A DNA stretch of 58,954 nt, taken from the IMG/VR virus record IMGVR_UViG_3300022413_000001, positions 1-58,954 of that record. One strand, written 5' to 3'. The notes under the pieces are model-generated. The model had not been told where the DNA came from and searched no databases. It saw only the letters and a program-made list of their open reading frames with translations. The stretch comes from a virus. The translations under genes were made by a program, and so were the position numbers. Positions 25,587 to 32,459 of the stretch are shown piece after piece; within the stretch, counting starts at the first letter, position 1; every line of letters starts with the position of its first letter.

Positions 25587-25966
25587 CTTTCCTCCAAGAA
25601 AGGACCACTAACGTCCCCTACATATTCAAATCGAGTAATCGGACATAGGCAGTCGCCATCCGTAATTAATTGGTTTAGCTCGTCGATTGCATTATCAGAG
25701 CACCATGCACTATGATGGCGGTAGAATAAAATTTGGTCCTCGGTCCAATTGAAAGGCACATTCACATCGTACTCAACGATCATTCGGATCTTAATCGTCT
25801 TGTTGACTAAGGCGCAAGTATGGTTGTCATGGAATGTGCCAACTGGGGCCTCACAATAAAAACATACGGCATCTGGATTCACTGGCCGCATCGCCTCAGT
25901 TGTAACTCGAAAGCGAAGTTCCGTCTCAGTCTGTGTTTGCGATTCAGGTTCGTGGTTTTTGCTCAT
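25583..25966 (-). CDS. Cysteine-containing hypothetical protein
   Basis: 127 residues; CFYCEAPVG near 35-43, with a later CALV and CLCPITRF, could bind metal (C-x2-C). It is sandwiched between the paralogous 25386 and 25963 genes with overlapping ends. Not recognised. Confidence 0.55.
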   Translation of the reverse strand: MSKNHEPESQTQTETELRFRVTTEAMRPVNPDAVCFYCEAPVGTFHDNHTCALVNKTIKIRMIVEYDVNVPFNWTEDQILFYRHHSAWCSDNAIDELNQLITDGDCLCPITRFEYVGDVSGPFLEER

Positions 25967-26145
25967 GAGTGCTCATTCCTCTTCTCAGCACAGTAAAAAT
26001 AGGGGAAGTCAGGCCACCAGCTAAACCAGGCGAATTCCGGAAAGGTTTCTCCCATGTCCTCCAGCCATTCGTCAGGCTGCACTGGAGACTCATGTACATG
26101 CTGAGACATAATTTTACAAATCTTTTGCGCGTCATCTAGAGTCAT
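25963..26145 (-). CDS. Small hypothetical protein, paralogue B
   Basis: 60 residues from ATG 26145 (AAAGGAA upstream). Paralogous with 25386-25586: MTLDDAQKIC, PDEWLEDM, FPEFAWF. The C-terminus ends FYCAEKRNEHS. Function unknown. Confidence 0.55.
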   Translation of the reverse strand: MTLDDAQKICKIMSQHVHESPVQPDEWLEDMGETFPEFAWFSWWPDFPYFYCAEKRNEHS

Positions 26146-26158
26146 GATTGTTTCCTTT

Positions 26159-26659
26159 CTATTCTTCTGCCCATCCAAAAAAATCCTTTGCCCACATGAA
26201 ATCGATATCCGCAGCCTCTGCTGCCTCCTGATCTGTTTTCCAGTCTCCTACATAGAGACAGGTGTGCGGAGCATGCAGGACTCCACGTGAATGCCAAAAC
26301 ATTTCGGCATCCAGGAGCATCTTAGGCTTGGGTTTGCGGCATTCACATTCCTCAGCAGGGGCATGAGTGCAAATGAATAGGCTGAGCTCACGTGGGAACC
26401 TGCCAGTTGCCTCAATAACCATGTCAGCAATAAGTTGATAAGCCATCACTTCTGTCAGGTATCCTAGTCCGACTCCCCCCTGGTTAGAGATGACGGACAG
26501 CCCTACCTTGTCCCAATCATAGAGCGCCAATGTTTCTCTCACATTCTCCTTTAATCTCCATTCTCCTGTTTTATTGGGGCATGGCTGACCAGGGACTGTA
26601 CATTCCCGCAAAGTTCCATCGGCATCAAAAAACAAGGCATCGTAAGGTAATGGGTGCAT
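26159..26659 (-). CDS. HAD-family phosphatase (HisB-N/GmhB type)
   Basis: 166 residues from ATG 26659 (AAGGA upstream). Motif I is FFDADGTLR (nucleophile Asp and the second Asp), motif II is ISNQGG, the metal-binding and motif III part is CTHAPAEECECRKPKPKM, and motif IV is VGDWKTDQEAAEAADI. Together these are typical of the HisB-N/GmhB branch, which removes phosphate from sugar or histidinol phosphates, and of polynucleotide 3'-phosphatases. Its substrate here is unknown; a role in nucleotide or lipopolysaccharide-sugar metabolism is possible. No kinase or synthase partner is seen nearby. Confidence 0.85.
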   Translation of the reverse strand: MHPLPYDALFFDADGTLRECTVPGQPCPNKTGEWRLKENVRETLALYDWDKVGLSVISNQGGVGLGYLTEVMAYQLIADMVIEATGRFPRELSLFICTHAPAEECECRKPKPKMLLDAEMFWHSRGVLHAPHTCLYVGDWKTDQEAAEAADIDFMWAKDFFGWAEE

Positions 26660-26756
26660 GTAATTTTTCCTTCCAGGCTCCCAAAACGAAAAGTGCGGCC
26701 ACAAGGGTCAGTATGCCCGCTGCGAATCCGATCAGAAAGGGCAACACAATGCTCAT
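26625..26756 (-). CDS. 43-residue membrane peptide
   Basis: Starts at ATG 26756, overlapping the XRE stop as ATGA, and overlaps the HAD start. The sequence begins MSIVLPFLIGFAAGILTLVA and continues ALFVLGAWKEK, one clear transmembrane helix with a basic inside end. Its coupling and the helix support a real gene; function unknown. Confidence 0.6.
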   Translation of the reverse strand: MSIVLPFLIGFAAGILTLVAALFVLGAWKEKLHAPITLRCLVF

Positions 26757-26992
26757 AGTGTATTCTTCTCACTCATCCCGGCGATCCATTCCTCTTTTCC
26801 TCCCAATAACTCGTCTACTGGAATGCCAAGCCGGTAGTGTAGTTTTGCCAAAGTATGACGGCGCGGATTCAAGAATTTTCCGCTCGCCAAATTCAGCAGC
26901 TCTTGGTATTCCAGCCCTGCTTCACGCGCGGCCTGCGCCTTGGATATGCCTAACTCATTGATTTTATTTAGTAAACTTTCGGCAACAGTCAT
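26753..26992 (-). CDS. XRE/Cro-like helix-turn-helix regulator
   Basis: 79 residues. The first 70 form the HTH: LLNKINELGISKAQAAREAG with the recognition helix YQELLNLASGK and LAKLHYRLGIPVDELL. It is a Cro/CI-type DNA-binding protein. It is divergent from the plus-strand early genes, and two similar TGTTA/TAACA dyads lie in between, so it probably represses one or both promoters. Its stop overlaps the next start. Confidence 0.8.
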   Translation of the reverse strand: MTVAESLLNKINELGISKAQAAREAGLEYQELLNLASGKFLNPRRHTLAKLHYRLGIPVDELLGGKEEWIAGMSEKNTL

Positions 26993-27018
26993 TTTTGCTC
27001 ACCTCCTATTTGTAAAAA

Positions 27019-27090
27019 TAACACAATGTTAAAAAATATGCAAGATTTTTACATTTATCCATTGACAAGCATGTTTTAACATAGTATAGT
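27019..27090 (+). promoter_or_regulatory. Divergent promoter and operator region
   Basis: A plus promoter has -35 TTGACA (27062-27067), 17 bases, -10 TATAGT (27085-27090). Within it lies ATGTT-TT-AACAT (27071-27082). Upstream, TAACA-CAA-TGTTA (27019-27031) is a perfect dyad with the same half sites. Facing leftward, a weaker TTGCAT/TATTTT pair with a 17-base spacer could serve the XRE gene. The two dyads look like its operators. Confidence 0.75.
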
Positions 27091-27349
27091 TATGTCAGAA
27101 GTTAGGAACAAAGAGCGGACGGGAGGCCAGCAAAAAGGGTAGAGGAGCTGGCGAGAAACCCACCAACCAAACCAACCGCTCCTCCCAGCCAGGGAGACAT
27201 ACAGAGGTCCACGAGAGCCTAAATCTCAGCCACCGTTAGCCTTGGCAAGGCGGCGCAGGGGAGGCCCGGATGGCAACCGATACATAGTGTCCACGCAAGA
27301 GCGTGCTGACGAGCCTGGGAGGCGAAACACTATATATAAGGAGAGAGTC
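27091..27349 (+). ncRNA. Long structured 5' leader of plus early operon
   Basis: About 260 bases between the plus promoter and the first gene. It offers mutually exclusive pairings: GAGCGG (27113-27118) with CCGCTC (27176-27181), or GGGAGG (27121-27126) with CCTCCC (27181-27186). A small GCCAGC/GCTGGC hairpin lies at 27126-27152. Whether this is a regulatory leader is not known. Confidence 0.35.
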
Positions 27350-27628
27350 ATGAAATACACAGGAATCGAAATTGACCTGGTCTTTGATCTCAAGACAGGA
27401 AGGCCCAATTATGTGGTCACGGGAAATACCTATCCCGTGAAAGAGGATTTGAAAGGCTTGGGTTTTGTCTACGCAAAGACCAATGAGTACCCAAATGACG
27501 TTCCTCATTGGGTGGCGCCCGAAACGGAGGAACGCACGGAAGCGCTCCGCGCTGCTGCCCCTTGGGCGACACATCTTGACGAGAATGGTGATTGGTGGCG
27601 GATGAAGCACGCTACCCCCGCATTCTGA
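27350..27628 (+). CDS. Hypothetical early protein
   Basis: 92 residues from ATG 27350, with AAGGAGAG upstream. The middle (YPVKEDLKGLGFVYAKT...HWVAP) weakly recalls small domains that read as V-K-x-x-L-K-x-L-G...W, common in phage and plasmid proteins. Ends WWRMKHATPAF. First gene after the promoter and leader, hence likely early. Function unknown. Confidence 0.6.
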   Translation: MKYTGIEIDLVFDLKTGRPNYVVTGNTYPVKEDLKGLGFVYAKTNEYPNDVPHWVAPETEERTEALRAAAPWATHLDENGDWWRMKHATPAF

Positions 27629-27634
27629 CACACA

Positions 27635-27650
27635 GCGGGCTACGGCCCGC
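27635..27650 (+). promoter_or_regulatory. UACG-tetraloop hairpin
   Basis: GCGGGC (27635-27640), TACG loop, GCCCGC (27645-27650). A C-G-closed UACG loop is an unusually stable UNCG hairpin. It lies between two small genes, 11 bases before the AGAAGGAG ribosome site, and part of it (TACGGCCCGCA) recurs at 27862-27872 without the left arm. Confidence 0.6.
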
Positions 27651-27666
27651 ACAGAAGGAGATCATC

Positions 27667-27849
27667 ATGGCATACGCAATTGAACTAGTCGATGCTTCCC
27701 GGAATGGCGCATTAGAACTCTATCACGATACTGAAACAGGGTTTTTTATCATCAGAGACTATCTCTATAATCAGACCACTCTTTTTCAGTTGGAGTCGGA
27801 AGCTCTCAATCAATTTGAAGCATGGATAGATGAATTGCATTTGGATTAA
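27667..27849 (+). CDS. Small acidic hypothetical protein
   Basis: 60 residues from ATG 27667, chosen for AAGGAGAT upstream. One domain, MAYAIELVDASRNGALELY then ETGFFIIRDY and a helical end QFEAWIDELHLD. Function unknown. Confidence 0.6.
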   Translation: MAYAIELVDASRNGALELYHDTETGFFIIRDYLYNQTTLFQLESEALNQFEAWIDELHLD

Positions 27850-27883
27850 TTCGTACAGAGATACGGCCCGCATAAAGAAGAGA

Positions 27884-27927
27884 GGCTGGCAGGCTAAGCA
27901 GTTATGGTGACGGCAAGCCTGCCAGCC
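27884..27927 (+). promoter_or_regulatory. 12-bp perfect hairpin before 27948 gene
   Basis: GGCTGGCAGGCT (27884-27895) pairs with AGCCTGCCAGCC (27916-27927) over a 20-base loop. No T-run follows. Placed 6-8 bases before the GAAGGAGA ribosome site, it may shield or stabilise the mRNA. Confidence 0.55.
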
Positions 27928-27947
27928 CAATCACGAAGGAGAAGATC

Positions 27948-28256
27948 ATGTTAGCACAGCAGCCCGCGACTCACAACCGGAAACGGAACACGCACAAACG
28001 GCGCAATGCCTATCACGCGCCGGCAGACATGACGGCGTTGCAGCAAAACATTGCAGCGGTAACACTCAACCACATTAGGCAGGGAAAAGCGGTAGACTAC
28101 CGCAATCTGGCGATAACCTATCCGCTAGCATTTGACCTGGTGTATGTTGCCCTGGGAGAGACGGAGAAGGTGGAGACGGGCATGGTCTGCAACGAAGCAT
28201 CGTTGAGGCGACGCCTCAACGAGCGGGAACGGGAGCGGTTCGAGGCGTTACGATAA
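27948..28256 (+). CDS. Basic hypothetical protein
   Basis: 102 residues; the first 30 are rich in Arg, His, Lys and Asn (RKRNTHKRRNAYH), then a helical domain with YPLAFDLVYVALGETEKV. Ends LNERERERFEALR. A nucleic-acid-binding role is possible from the basic end only. Confidence 0.6.
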   Translation: MLAQQPATHNRKRNTHKRRNAYHAPADMTALQQNIAAVTLNHIRQGKAVDYRNLAITYPLAFDLVYVALGETEKVETGMVCNEASLRRRLNERERERFEALR

Positions 28257-28286
28257 CACCACATGTGCGGGCGAAAGGGTTAATCT

Positions 28287-28484
28287 ATGAATTTCAAAGA
28301 CCTATTCAGAGACCTACCCGAATACAACGAGAATGAGCACGCCGAAGTTGAGTGGAGATGGGATGAGCCATGGGAGCAACTTCTCCTCCGCATTAGGGAA
28401 GGGCTGGAGGACTGCGCCGAATGCGGAGAGCTCGCTACCGATGTGCAGTTTGGCCAGGCGGTATGCGAGGCATGCAAGATTTAA
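28287..28484 (+). CDS. Small acidic zinc-finger-like protein
   Basis: 65 residues. A helical acidic start (EHAEVEWRWDEPWEQLLLR) is followed by CAECGELATD and CEACKI, a C-x2-C...C-x2-C pair about 15 residues apart that could bind zinc. Function unknown. Confidence 0.6.
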   Translation: MNFKDLFRDLPEYNENEHAEVEWRWDEPWEQLLLRIREGLEDCAECGELATDVQFGQAVCEACKI

Positions 28485-28503
28485 TGCCATATGGAGGGAA
28501 ACA

Positions 28504-29043
28504 ATGAATCAAGAAAAGATCGTTGAGTTGTTAACAAATATCAAAAATTTTAACCAATGGAGAGAGGAGCAACCAGATAGCGATATCAATCTCAGTGGGG
28601 CGGACCTCCGTGGGGCGGACCTCAGAGGGGCGAAGCTCAGTTGGGCGGACCTCAGAGGGGCGAAGCTCAGTTGGGCGGACCTCAGAGGGGCGAAGCTCAG
28701 TTGGGCGGACCTCAGTGGGGCGGACCTCAGAGGGGCGTGGCTCAGTTGGGCGGACCTCAGTGGGGCGGACCTCAGTGGGGCGGACCTCAGTTGGGCGAAG
28801 CTCAGTGGGGTTGCCTTCTGTGGAACAATAGGGGTTCTGATCGCGCAATTCGATCCTCGCAACTACACCTTGGTTGTGTGGAAGTGTCAGGGGAAACCGC
28901 GAGTAAAGGCAGGATGCAGGGACTTCAGCTTCGAGGAAGCCCTGGCTCACTGGGGCTCTTCTGACTATCCTGATGCAGCAAGAGGTCAGATGTATGTGCA
29001 AATGATAAAGTTGCTGAGTGCGTCATTCGAGGAGGGCGTATGA
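28504..29043 (+). CDS. Pentapeptide-repeat protein
   Basis: 179 residues from ATG 28504 (GGAGGG upstream). About residues 30-105 are A-D/K-L-R/S-G/W pentapeptides, which stack into a square right-handed helix. The repeats are near-identical at DNA level, so they expanded recently. Flanks are an N-terminal helical domain (NIKNFNQWREEQPDS) and a C-terminal part (CRDFSFEEALAHWGSSDYP) like the cap of other pentapeptide proteins. Some members mimic DNA and block gyrase, but nothing here shows that. Confidence 0.8.
   Translation: MNQEKIVELLTNIKNFNQWREEQPDSDINLSGADLRGADLRGAKLSWADLRGAKLSWADLRGAKLSWADLSGADLRGAWLSWADLSGADLSGADLSWAKLSGVAFCGTIGVLIAQFDPRNYTLVVWKCQGKPRVKAGCRDFSFEEALAHWGSSDYPDAARGQMYVQMIKLLSASFEEGV
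28590..28808 (+). repeat. 15/30-bp tandem DNA repeats in pentapeptide gene
   Basis: Fifteen-base units with the pattern CTCAG-x-GGGGCGGAC-like vary little. A 30-base double unit is repeated three times exactly near 28630-28720. The lack of stops in all frames here is due to the repeats, not to overlapping genes. Confidence 0.85.
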
Positions 29044-29252
29044 TCTATCTCATTTGGCTGGGTCTGCCCATAGTCTGTGCCTTCATTCTGTGGCCATGGC
29101 TCATCTTCTGGGTCATGGCTTATCTTCTGGGTAGCATCATCTTGCTCGTGGCGGTTGGCAGGCATTTTGCGGGATGGTTCCCCGAGCACCAGCCGCTGCT
29201 GGAAAGCAGCACGCTGGAAGAAATTGAACAAACTGTGGAGCAAGGGAGGTAA
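29040..29252 (+). CDS. Small membrane protein
   Basis: 70 residues. The start overlaps the pentapeptide stop (ATGA). Two hydrophobic segments (IYLIWLGLPIVCAFILWPW and FWVMAYLLGSIILLVAVG) precede an acidic tail (ESSTLEEIEQTVEQGR). Function unknown. Confidence 0.65.
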   Translation: MIYLIWLGLPIVCAFILWPWLIFWVMAYLLGSIILLVAVGRHFAGWFPEHQPLLESSTLEEIEQTVEQGR

Positions 29253-29254
29253 GA

Positions 29255-29523
29255 ATGGGGAAAATGGCATTTTAACCGATCAGTATGATTACTTTGTAAA
29301 CGCTTTGGTAGGTGTCCTGCAAAACATACCAGAAGGACAAGATCTTCACACCAGCGCTTTTATAAATGCTCTCGCCTTGGTTGTTGCCGCTACAATTCAG
29401 AGCCTCTTCCAGGGCGAGGAGGATAGAATTGGCAAACAAGTTGAGTTCTTGGAAATTTGGAAATGTGGAAGCGGGAAGTGGTGGCAAAGCTTCTGGAATA
29501 CAGCGGCAAATAAGGAAGAAACT
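29255..29523 (+). pseudogene. Frameshifted paralogue of the 30471 gene
   Basis: From about 29274 an open frame reads TDQYDYFVNALVGVLQNIPE, like MDDEQYDYFVDAIRQALNAM of the minus gene 30471-30683. Its own ATG (29255, after GGAGG) meets TAA after six codons (MGKMAF*). Inserting one T in the TTTT run at 29270-29273 would join the ATG to the good frame. The frame then runs without stop into the next gene. It is a real one-base loss, a sequencing indel, or frameshifting; the first two are more likely. Confidence 0.4.
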
Positions 29524-29976
29524 ATGTTCAAACCCCTCGTCTTGGGTTCGCTCGCCCTTTTGGCGATGTCCGTTAATGCCAACGCCCACATGGGGCGATA
29601 CCCTTGTGACTTTGACGAAGCGTTCGTCGCCAAGATCCGGAAACTCTCTAAAGACGAACGCCCTCAAAATTTTCAACTTAGAGCAGTTCTCGACTTGGCC
29701 GTGGACGCCGCAGAGCATTGCCGTGAAGAGGCATTGGTGGAAGTCATGAATTCCTTCATGACGAAGGGATTGACCGGCAATGAAAAGGAGAAAACGCCAG
29801 ACCGTCCTCCTGAACAGGATTGCGAAAACTGGAGGCGAAGCGATGGATTAATGACATGGGAATGTCCATTGGGTTCAATGTCAGAGGGAACAAACTGTCC
29901 TTCAGTAGATGACGATATGGCTGGCACAACTATATGGACATGCCCAAGCGATGTTTCTTCGCCATGGGCAAAATAA
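29524..29976 (+). CDS. Secreted cysteine-containing protein
   Basis: 150 residues from ATG 29524, with AAGGAAG upstream. A signal peptide (MFKPLVLGSLALLAMSVNANA) is followed by a mature part with six Cys (RYPCDFDEAF, AAEHCREE, DCENWR, WECPLG, NCPSV, TCPSD), fitting a periplasmic, disulfide-linked protein. Family not recognised. Confidence 0.65.
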   Translation: MFKPLVLGSLALLAMSVNANAHMGRYPCDFDEAFVAKIRKLSKDERPQNFQLRAVLDLAVDAAEHCREEALVEVMNSFMTKGLTGNEKEKTPDRPPEQDCENWRRSDGLMTWECPLGSMSEGTNCPSVDDDMAGTTIWTCPSDVSSPWAK

Positions 29977-29986
29977 GAGGGTTGAC

Positions 29987-30130
29987 ATGAGTGAGGGATA
30001 TAGCACAGCGTTGGTGGAAAAGAAGATAACGGAAGCCATCTACATCCTGGAGAAGGGTTCTGAGACGGACAAGGCTTTCGGGAGGATGTTCCTAGAATTG
30101 CTGGAATTGTGGAAGGGGAAAAAAGCATAA
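29987..30130 (+). CDS. 47-residue helical protein
   Basis: Starts MSEGYSTALVEKKITEAIYI, ten bases after the previous stop, with AGAGGG upstream. Short and amphipathic. Last plus gene before the convergent hairpin. Confidence 0.5.
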   Translation: MSEGYSTALVEKKITEAIYILEKGSETDKAFGRMFLELLELWKGKKA

Positions 30131-30137
30131 CACTACG

Positions 30138-30180
30138 CAACAAGGCAGCAGGCAATGGTATTCTTTCTGCTGCCTTGTTG
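30138..30180. terminator. 14-bp hairpin between convergent operons
   Basis: CAACAAGGCAGCAG (30138-30151) pairs perfectly with CTGCTGCCTTGTTG (30167-30180), loop 15 bases. It stands between the plus early operon and the minus operon end. No strong T-run on either side, so termination is likely from position and stem but not certain. Confidence 0.65.
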
Positions 30181-30182
30181 GC

Positions 30183-30266
30183 TCAGAAGTTGAAGATCAC
30201 ATAGAGAGAGTAAAGTATCCCTACAATCAATCCCCCTGCGATTAGCCCACTCATGTTTGTATTCAT
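30183..30266 (-). CDS. 27-residue membrane peptide
   Basis: MNTNMSGLIAGGLIVGILYS then LYVIFNF; almost the whole peptide is one hydrophobic helix. It starts seven bases after the 30274 gene stop with GGTGAG upstream. Very short, so only moderately supported. Confidence 0.4.
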   Translation of the reverse strand: MNTNMSGLIAGGLIVGILYSLYVIFNF

Positions 30267-30273
30267 GTCTCAC

Positions 30274-30474
30274 CTACGCGCCTTCCAGAGCGGCCCTCTC
30301 CAACTCAGCCCGCCCCCTTGCCACCTTGATGGCGGCAATGACCAAATCGAGAGATGCCATGTGTAACTGCATCCTTTTCTCACAGCATTCCACGCACAAT
30401 ATATATTCCTCGTTCGGCTTCGGTTGATAGACACGTATTCCATTGGTGATCTTCCCACAGTCCTGGCAACTCAT
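30274..30474 (-). CDS. Small zinc-ribbon-like protein
   Basis: 66 residues from ATG 30474 (AGGAG upstream). CQDCGK near the start and CVECCEKR about 27 residues later give C-x2-C...C-x2-C. A helical tail follows (LDLVIAAIKVARGRAELERA). Overlaps the previous stop (ATGA). Confidence 0.6.
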   Translation of the reverse strand: MSCQDCGKITNGIRVYQPKPNEEYILCVECCEKRMQLHMASLDLVIAAIKVARGRAELERAALEGA

Positions 30475-30683
30475 GCTAACTCCTGTACCGCGATATATTT
30501 GCACATGCCAGCAAAGTATCGCTCTAGCGTGGCTATCGGATTATCGGTGCACAAGACTATCCAAATCATCATAAATGACACGGCTTCTAGAAACGCCTCA
30601 ATGTCAAATTCGCTATCATCCGGCATAGCATTCAGGGCTTGTCTGATCGCATCGACGAAATAATCATACTGTTCGTCGTCCAT
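30471..30683 (-). CDS. Small hypothetical protein (QYDYFV family)
   Basis: 70 residues from ATG 30683 (AAAGGAG upstream). Begins MDDEQYDYFVDAIRQALNAM, then a hydrophobic helix FMMIWIVLC. A frameshifted paralogue lies at 29255 on the other strand. Possibly membrane associated. Confidence 0.6.
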   Translation of the reverse strand: MDDEQYDYFVDAIRQALNAMPDDSEFDIEAFLEAVSFMMIWIVLCTDNPIATLERYFAGMCKYIAVQELA

Positions 30684-30694
30684 ATCCCACTCCT

Positions 30695-30907
30695 TTACCG
30701 CTGTTGTGGCTGCTTGAGGGCAGCTCTCTCGCCAAAGACATGCCCGATGATCGTGGTGAAGGCCCCTGCAACAAACTCGTAGGGCATGGCGCCCTGAATC
30801 GAGAGGGTCACCACGCCAATCGTCAATACCGTGGTAATAAATGGCCGATTCAGGGCACGAATGGTCTCTACCCATGGGGGTAGAGTGGTTTCCGGTGGGG
30901 TAGCCAT
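30695..30907 (-). CDS. Small two-helix membrane protein (possible holin)
   Basis: 70 residues. After a Pro-rich start (TPPETTLPPWVE), a hydrophobic stretch ITTVLTIGVVTLSIQ and a second MPYEFVAGAFTTIIGHVF fit two membrane helices, with a basic/Gln-rich end. Small phage holins look like this, but there is no endolysin nearby, so the role is uncertain. Confidence 0.55.
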   Translation of the reverse strand: MATPPETTLPPWVETIRALNRPFITTVLTIGVVTLSIQGAMPYEFVAGAFTTIIGHVFGERAALKQPQQR

Positions 30908-30923
30908 ATCACTCCTTTTAATC

Positions 30924-31214
30924 TCATATCAATCCATGTTTTCGTGCCATGATCACCCATGCCCCCACTAGCATGCCAGCTAAATCTTTATCCGGGAGCT
31001 TGAGCAGCTCATGGTAGTTGTACTCTCCTTTGGCAAACAAATCCGCTTCCCATGCAATGTTTTCCCGCTCTGCCTGGGTAAACGGCGGAACATCAACATC
31101 ATATAAACGAGCCCTGACGAGGCGTTCCTCGTCACCACAGAGGCAATCCAAATCGGCTGGTAATTGGCAGACACATCCCGTTGGGTAATCTTTTAGTTCG
31201 AGTCTATGTGTCAT
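30924..31214 (-). CDS. Hypothetical protein
   Basis: 96 residues from ATG 31214 (AAGGAG upstream), with CVCQLPADLDCLCG near 12-25. The ATG overlaps the preceding small gene's stop. Function unknown. Confidence 0.55.
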   Translation of the reverse strand: MTHRLELKDYPTGCVCQLPADLDCLCGDEERLVRARLYDVDVPPFTQAERENIAWEADLFAKGEYNYHELLKLPDKDLAGMLVGAWVIMARKHGLI

Positions 31215-31342
31215 GACGTTCTCCTTCTCTGCCGCCATCTGCGAACCCAGATAGCAGCGCTACTGAGCATCAGTAGGATGCTATACCCGGCCACCGCACA
31301 GGCCAGAACGAACACGGTTGCGTAAGTTTCATTGCTGCTCAT
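31211..31342 (-). CDS. 43-residue membrane peptide
   Basis: MSSNETYATVFVLACAVAGY then SILLMLSSAAIWVRRWRQRRR: one transmembrane helix with a very basic C-terminus, N-out predicted. Both ends overlap neighbours by ATGA, which supports a real coupled gene. Confidence 0.6.
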   Translation of the reverse strand: MSSNETYATVFVLACAVAGYSILLMLSSAAIWVRRWRQRRRTS

Positions 31343-31719
31343 CGTTCCCCCCATAACCTTTCTGACATCATCTCATCCCAGCAAGGCTTGTGGTAGACAC
31401 CATCGGAGTAAAACACATCAATGCTTTGCGCTGGGATGATCTGTTTACATCGCGGACACCTGTCTTCCTCTTTCTCTTTGCGCAACATCGTCCCTTCTCT
31501 CTCAAAAAGTTCTTGAAACCCCCGATTATCAATCCCCCGATTATCTTCCTCGTCGAGGGTCATGTCCTGAATCCAAGCACGCGCTTGGCCATCAATCCAC
31601 TCATTCCAGCTTTGCCCTTTAGCGAGCAAGGACTCCTCTAGTTTTCTCCATAGAAACACGTCCATGTGGATCTGGACGCTGATCGTACCAGGGGGCTCAA
31701 ACTGCTTAACAATTCTCAT
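31339..31719 (-). CDS. RHH-like plus zinc-binding domain protein
   Basis: 126 residues. The N-terminal part (SVQIHMDVFLWRKLEESLLA, WNEWIDGQARAWIQ) fits a ribbon-helix-helix; the C-terminal part CPRCKQIIPAQSIDVFYSDG then HKPCWDEM gives a C-x2-C...H-x2-C zinc site. The same order occurs in the 32057 gene. Probably a DNA-binding regulator. Confidence 0.55.
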   Translation of the reverse strand: MRIVKQFEPPGTISVQIHMDVFLWRKLEESLLAKGQSWNEWIDGQARAWIQDMTLDEEDNRGIDNRGFQELFEREGTMLRKEKEEDRCPRCKQIIPAQSIDVFYSDGVYHKPCWDEMMSERLWGER

Positions 31720-32055
31720 TTATAGGGCCTCCCTGCTCTCATCTTTCATAACGTGGCTCGGTGAAGTTTCAGCAAACAGCGTATAATTACAAAAATCTCC
31801 GTTTCTGTAACAATAGACATAGAGCACTCTTGAATGCCCACTCCCAAGTAATATAGTTCCAATCAGACTTTTAAACTCCTCGTTCCATGTCTGCGGATCC
31901 TCTGAATGAGACTGCATCACGTTAAGGATGCCGTCCATCATTTCCATGTCGGTTGTGGTCGGAATGGGTGCTTGGTTCTTGTAGTACTTGTGATATCCAA
32001 GGACGCACGTCGTGAAACCAATAACAAAGAAAATATGGTAAAAAATCATTTTCAT
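31720..32055 (-). CDS. Signal-anchored hypothetical protein
   Basis: 111 residues from ATG 32055 (GGGAGG upstream). The N-terminus MKMIFYHIFFVIGFTTCVLG is a membrane anchor or signal peptide; the rest is soluble with Cys (YVYCYRNGDFCNY). Its stop is directly before the 31719 start. Confidence 0.55.
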   Translation of the reverse strand: MKMIFYHIFFVIGFTTCVLGYHKYYKNQAPIPTTTDMEMMDGILNVMQSHSEDPQTWNEEFKSLIGTILLGSGHSRVLYVYCYRNGDFCNYTLFAETSPSHVMKDESREAL

Positions 32056-32056
32056 C

Positions 32057-32416
32057 TCATTTCCCTCCCTTTTCCAAGCCTGTTTTTCCTTCGCTCCTCT
32101 TTCGCTCTCCAATACTTATCACGAATTCGTTCCAGCCTTCGACTCCCCCAACGCAATCCAAATGGTAGTAAAGGCGCTCATGTCCTTGAATGATATAAGT
32201 TGACTTGTCCATTGCTGTGATTTCCTCGCAGCAACTCTCGCACATTCGTTCGCGCGTTACCCCTCCCAACTCTTTCCGCTCCAGGAGTTCCTTGATGGCG
32301 AGGCGAACCAAACTCGCCACAGTCCTTTCCTCTTCTTCAGCTACTTTTTGGAGCTGAAGCAGGGTGTCTAATTTTAACCGTACCGTCATCGCAGTGGTCT
32401 GATTTGACGTCTCCAT
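32057..32416 (-). CDS. CopG-like RHH regulator with zinc finger
   Basis: 119 residues from ATG 32416 (GGGAGA upstream). MTVRLKLDTLLQLQKVAEEE and VASLVRLAIKELLER form a ribbon-helix-helix; then CESCCEEI and YHLDCVGG could bind zinc. The architecture matches 31339-31719, so the two form a small paralogous family, perhaps regulating the minus operon. Confidence 0.65.
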   Translation of the reverse strand: METSNQTTAMTVRLKLDTLLQLQKVAEEEERTVASLVRLAIKELLERKELGGVTRERMCESCCEEITAMDKSTYIIQGHERLYYHLDCVGGVEGWNEFVISIGERKRSEGKTGLEKGGK

Positions 32417-32459
32417 GATTTTTCTCCCTCTTTTTATGCTCACCCTGTGCGACTACATA

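Noticed and set aside
28509-29001. Open minus and alternative plus frames across the pentapeptide gene
   Set aside because: Tandem 15-base repeats lacking stops keep all frames open; only the pentapeptide frame has a ribosome site and non-repeat flanks.
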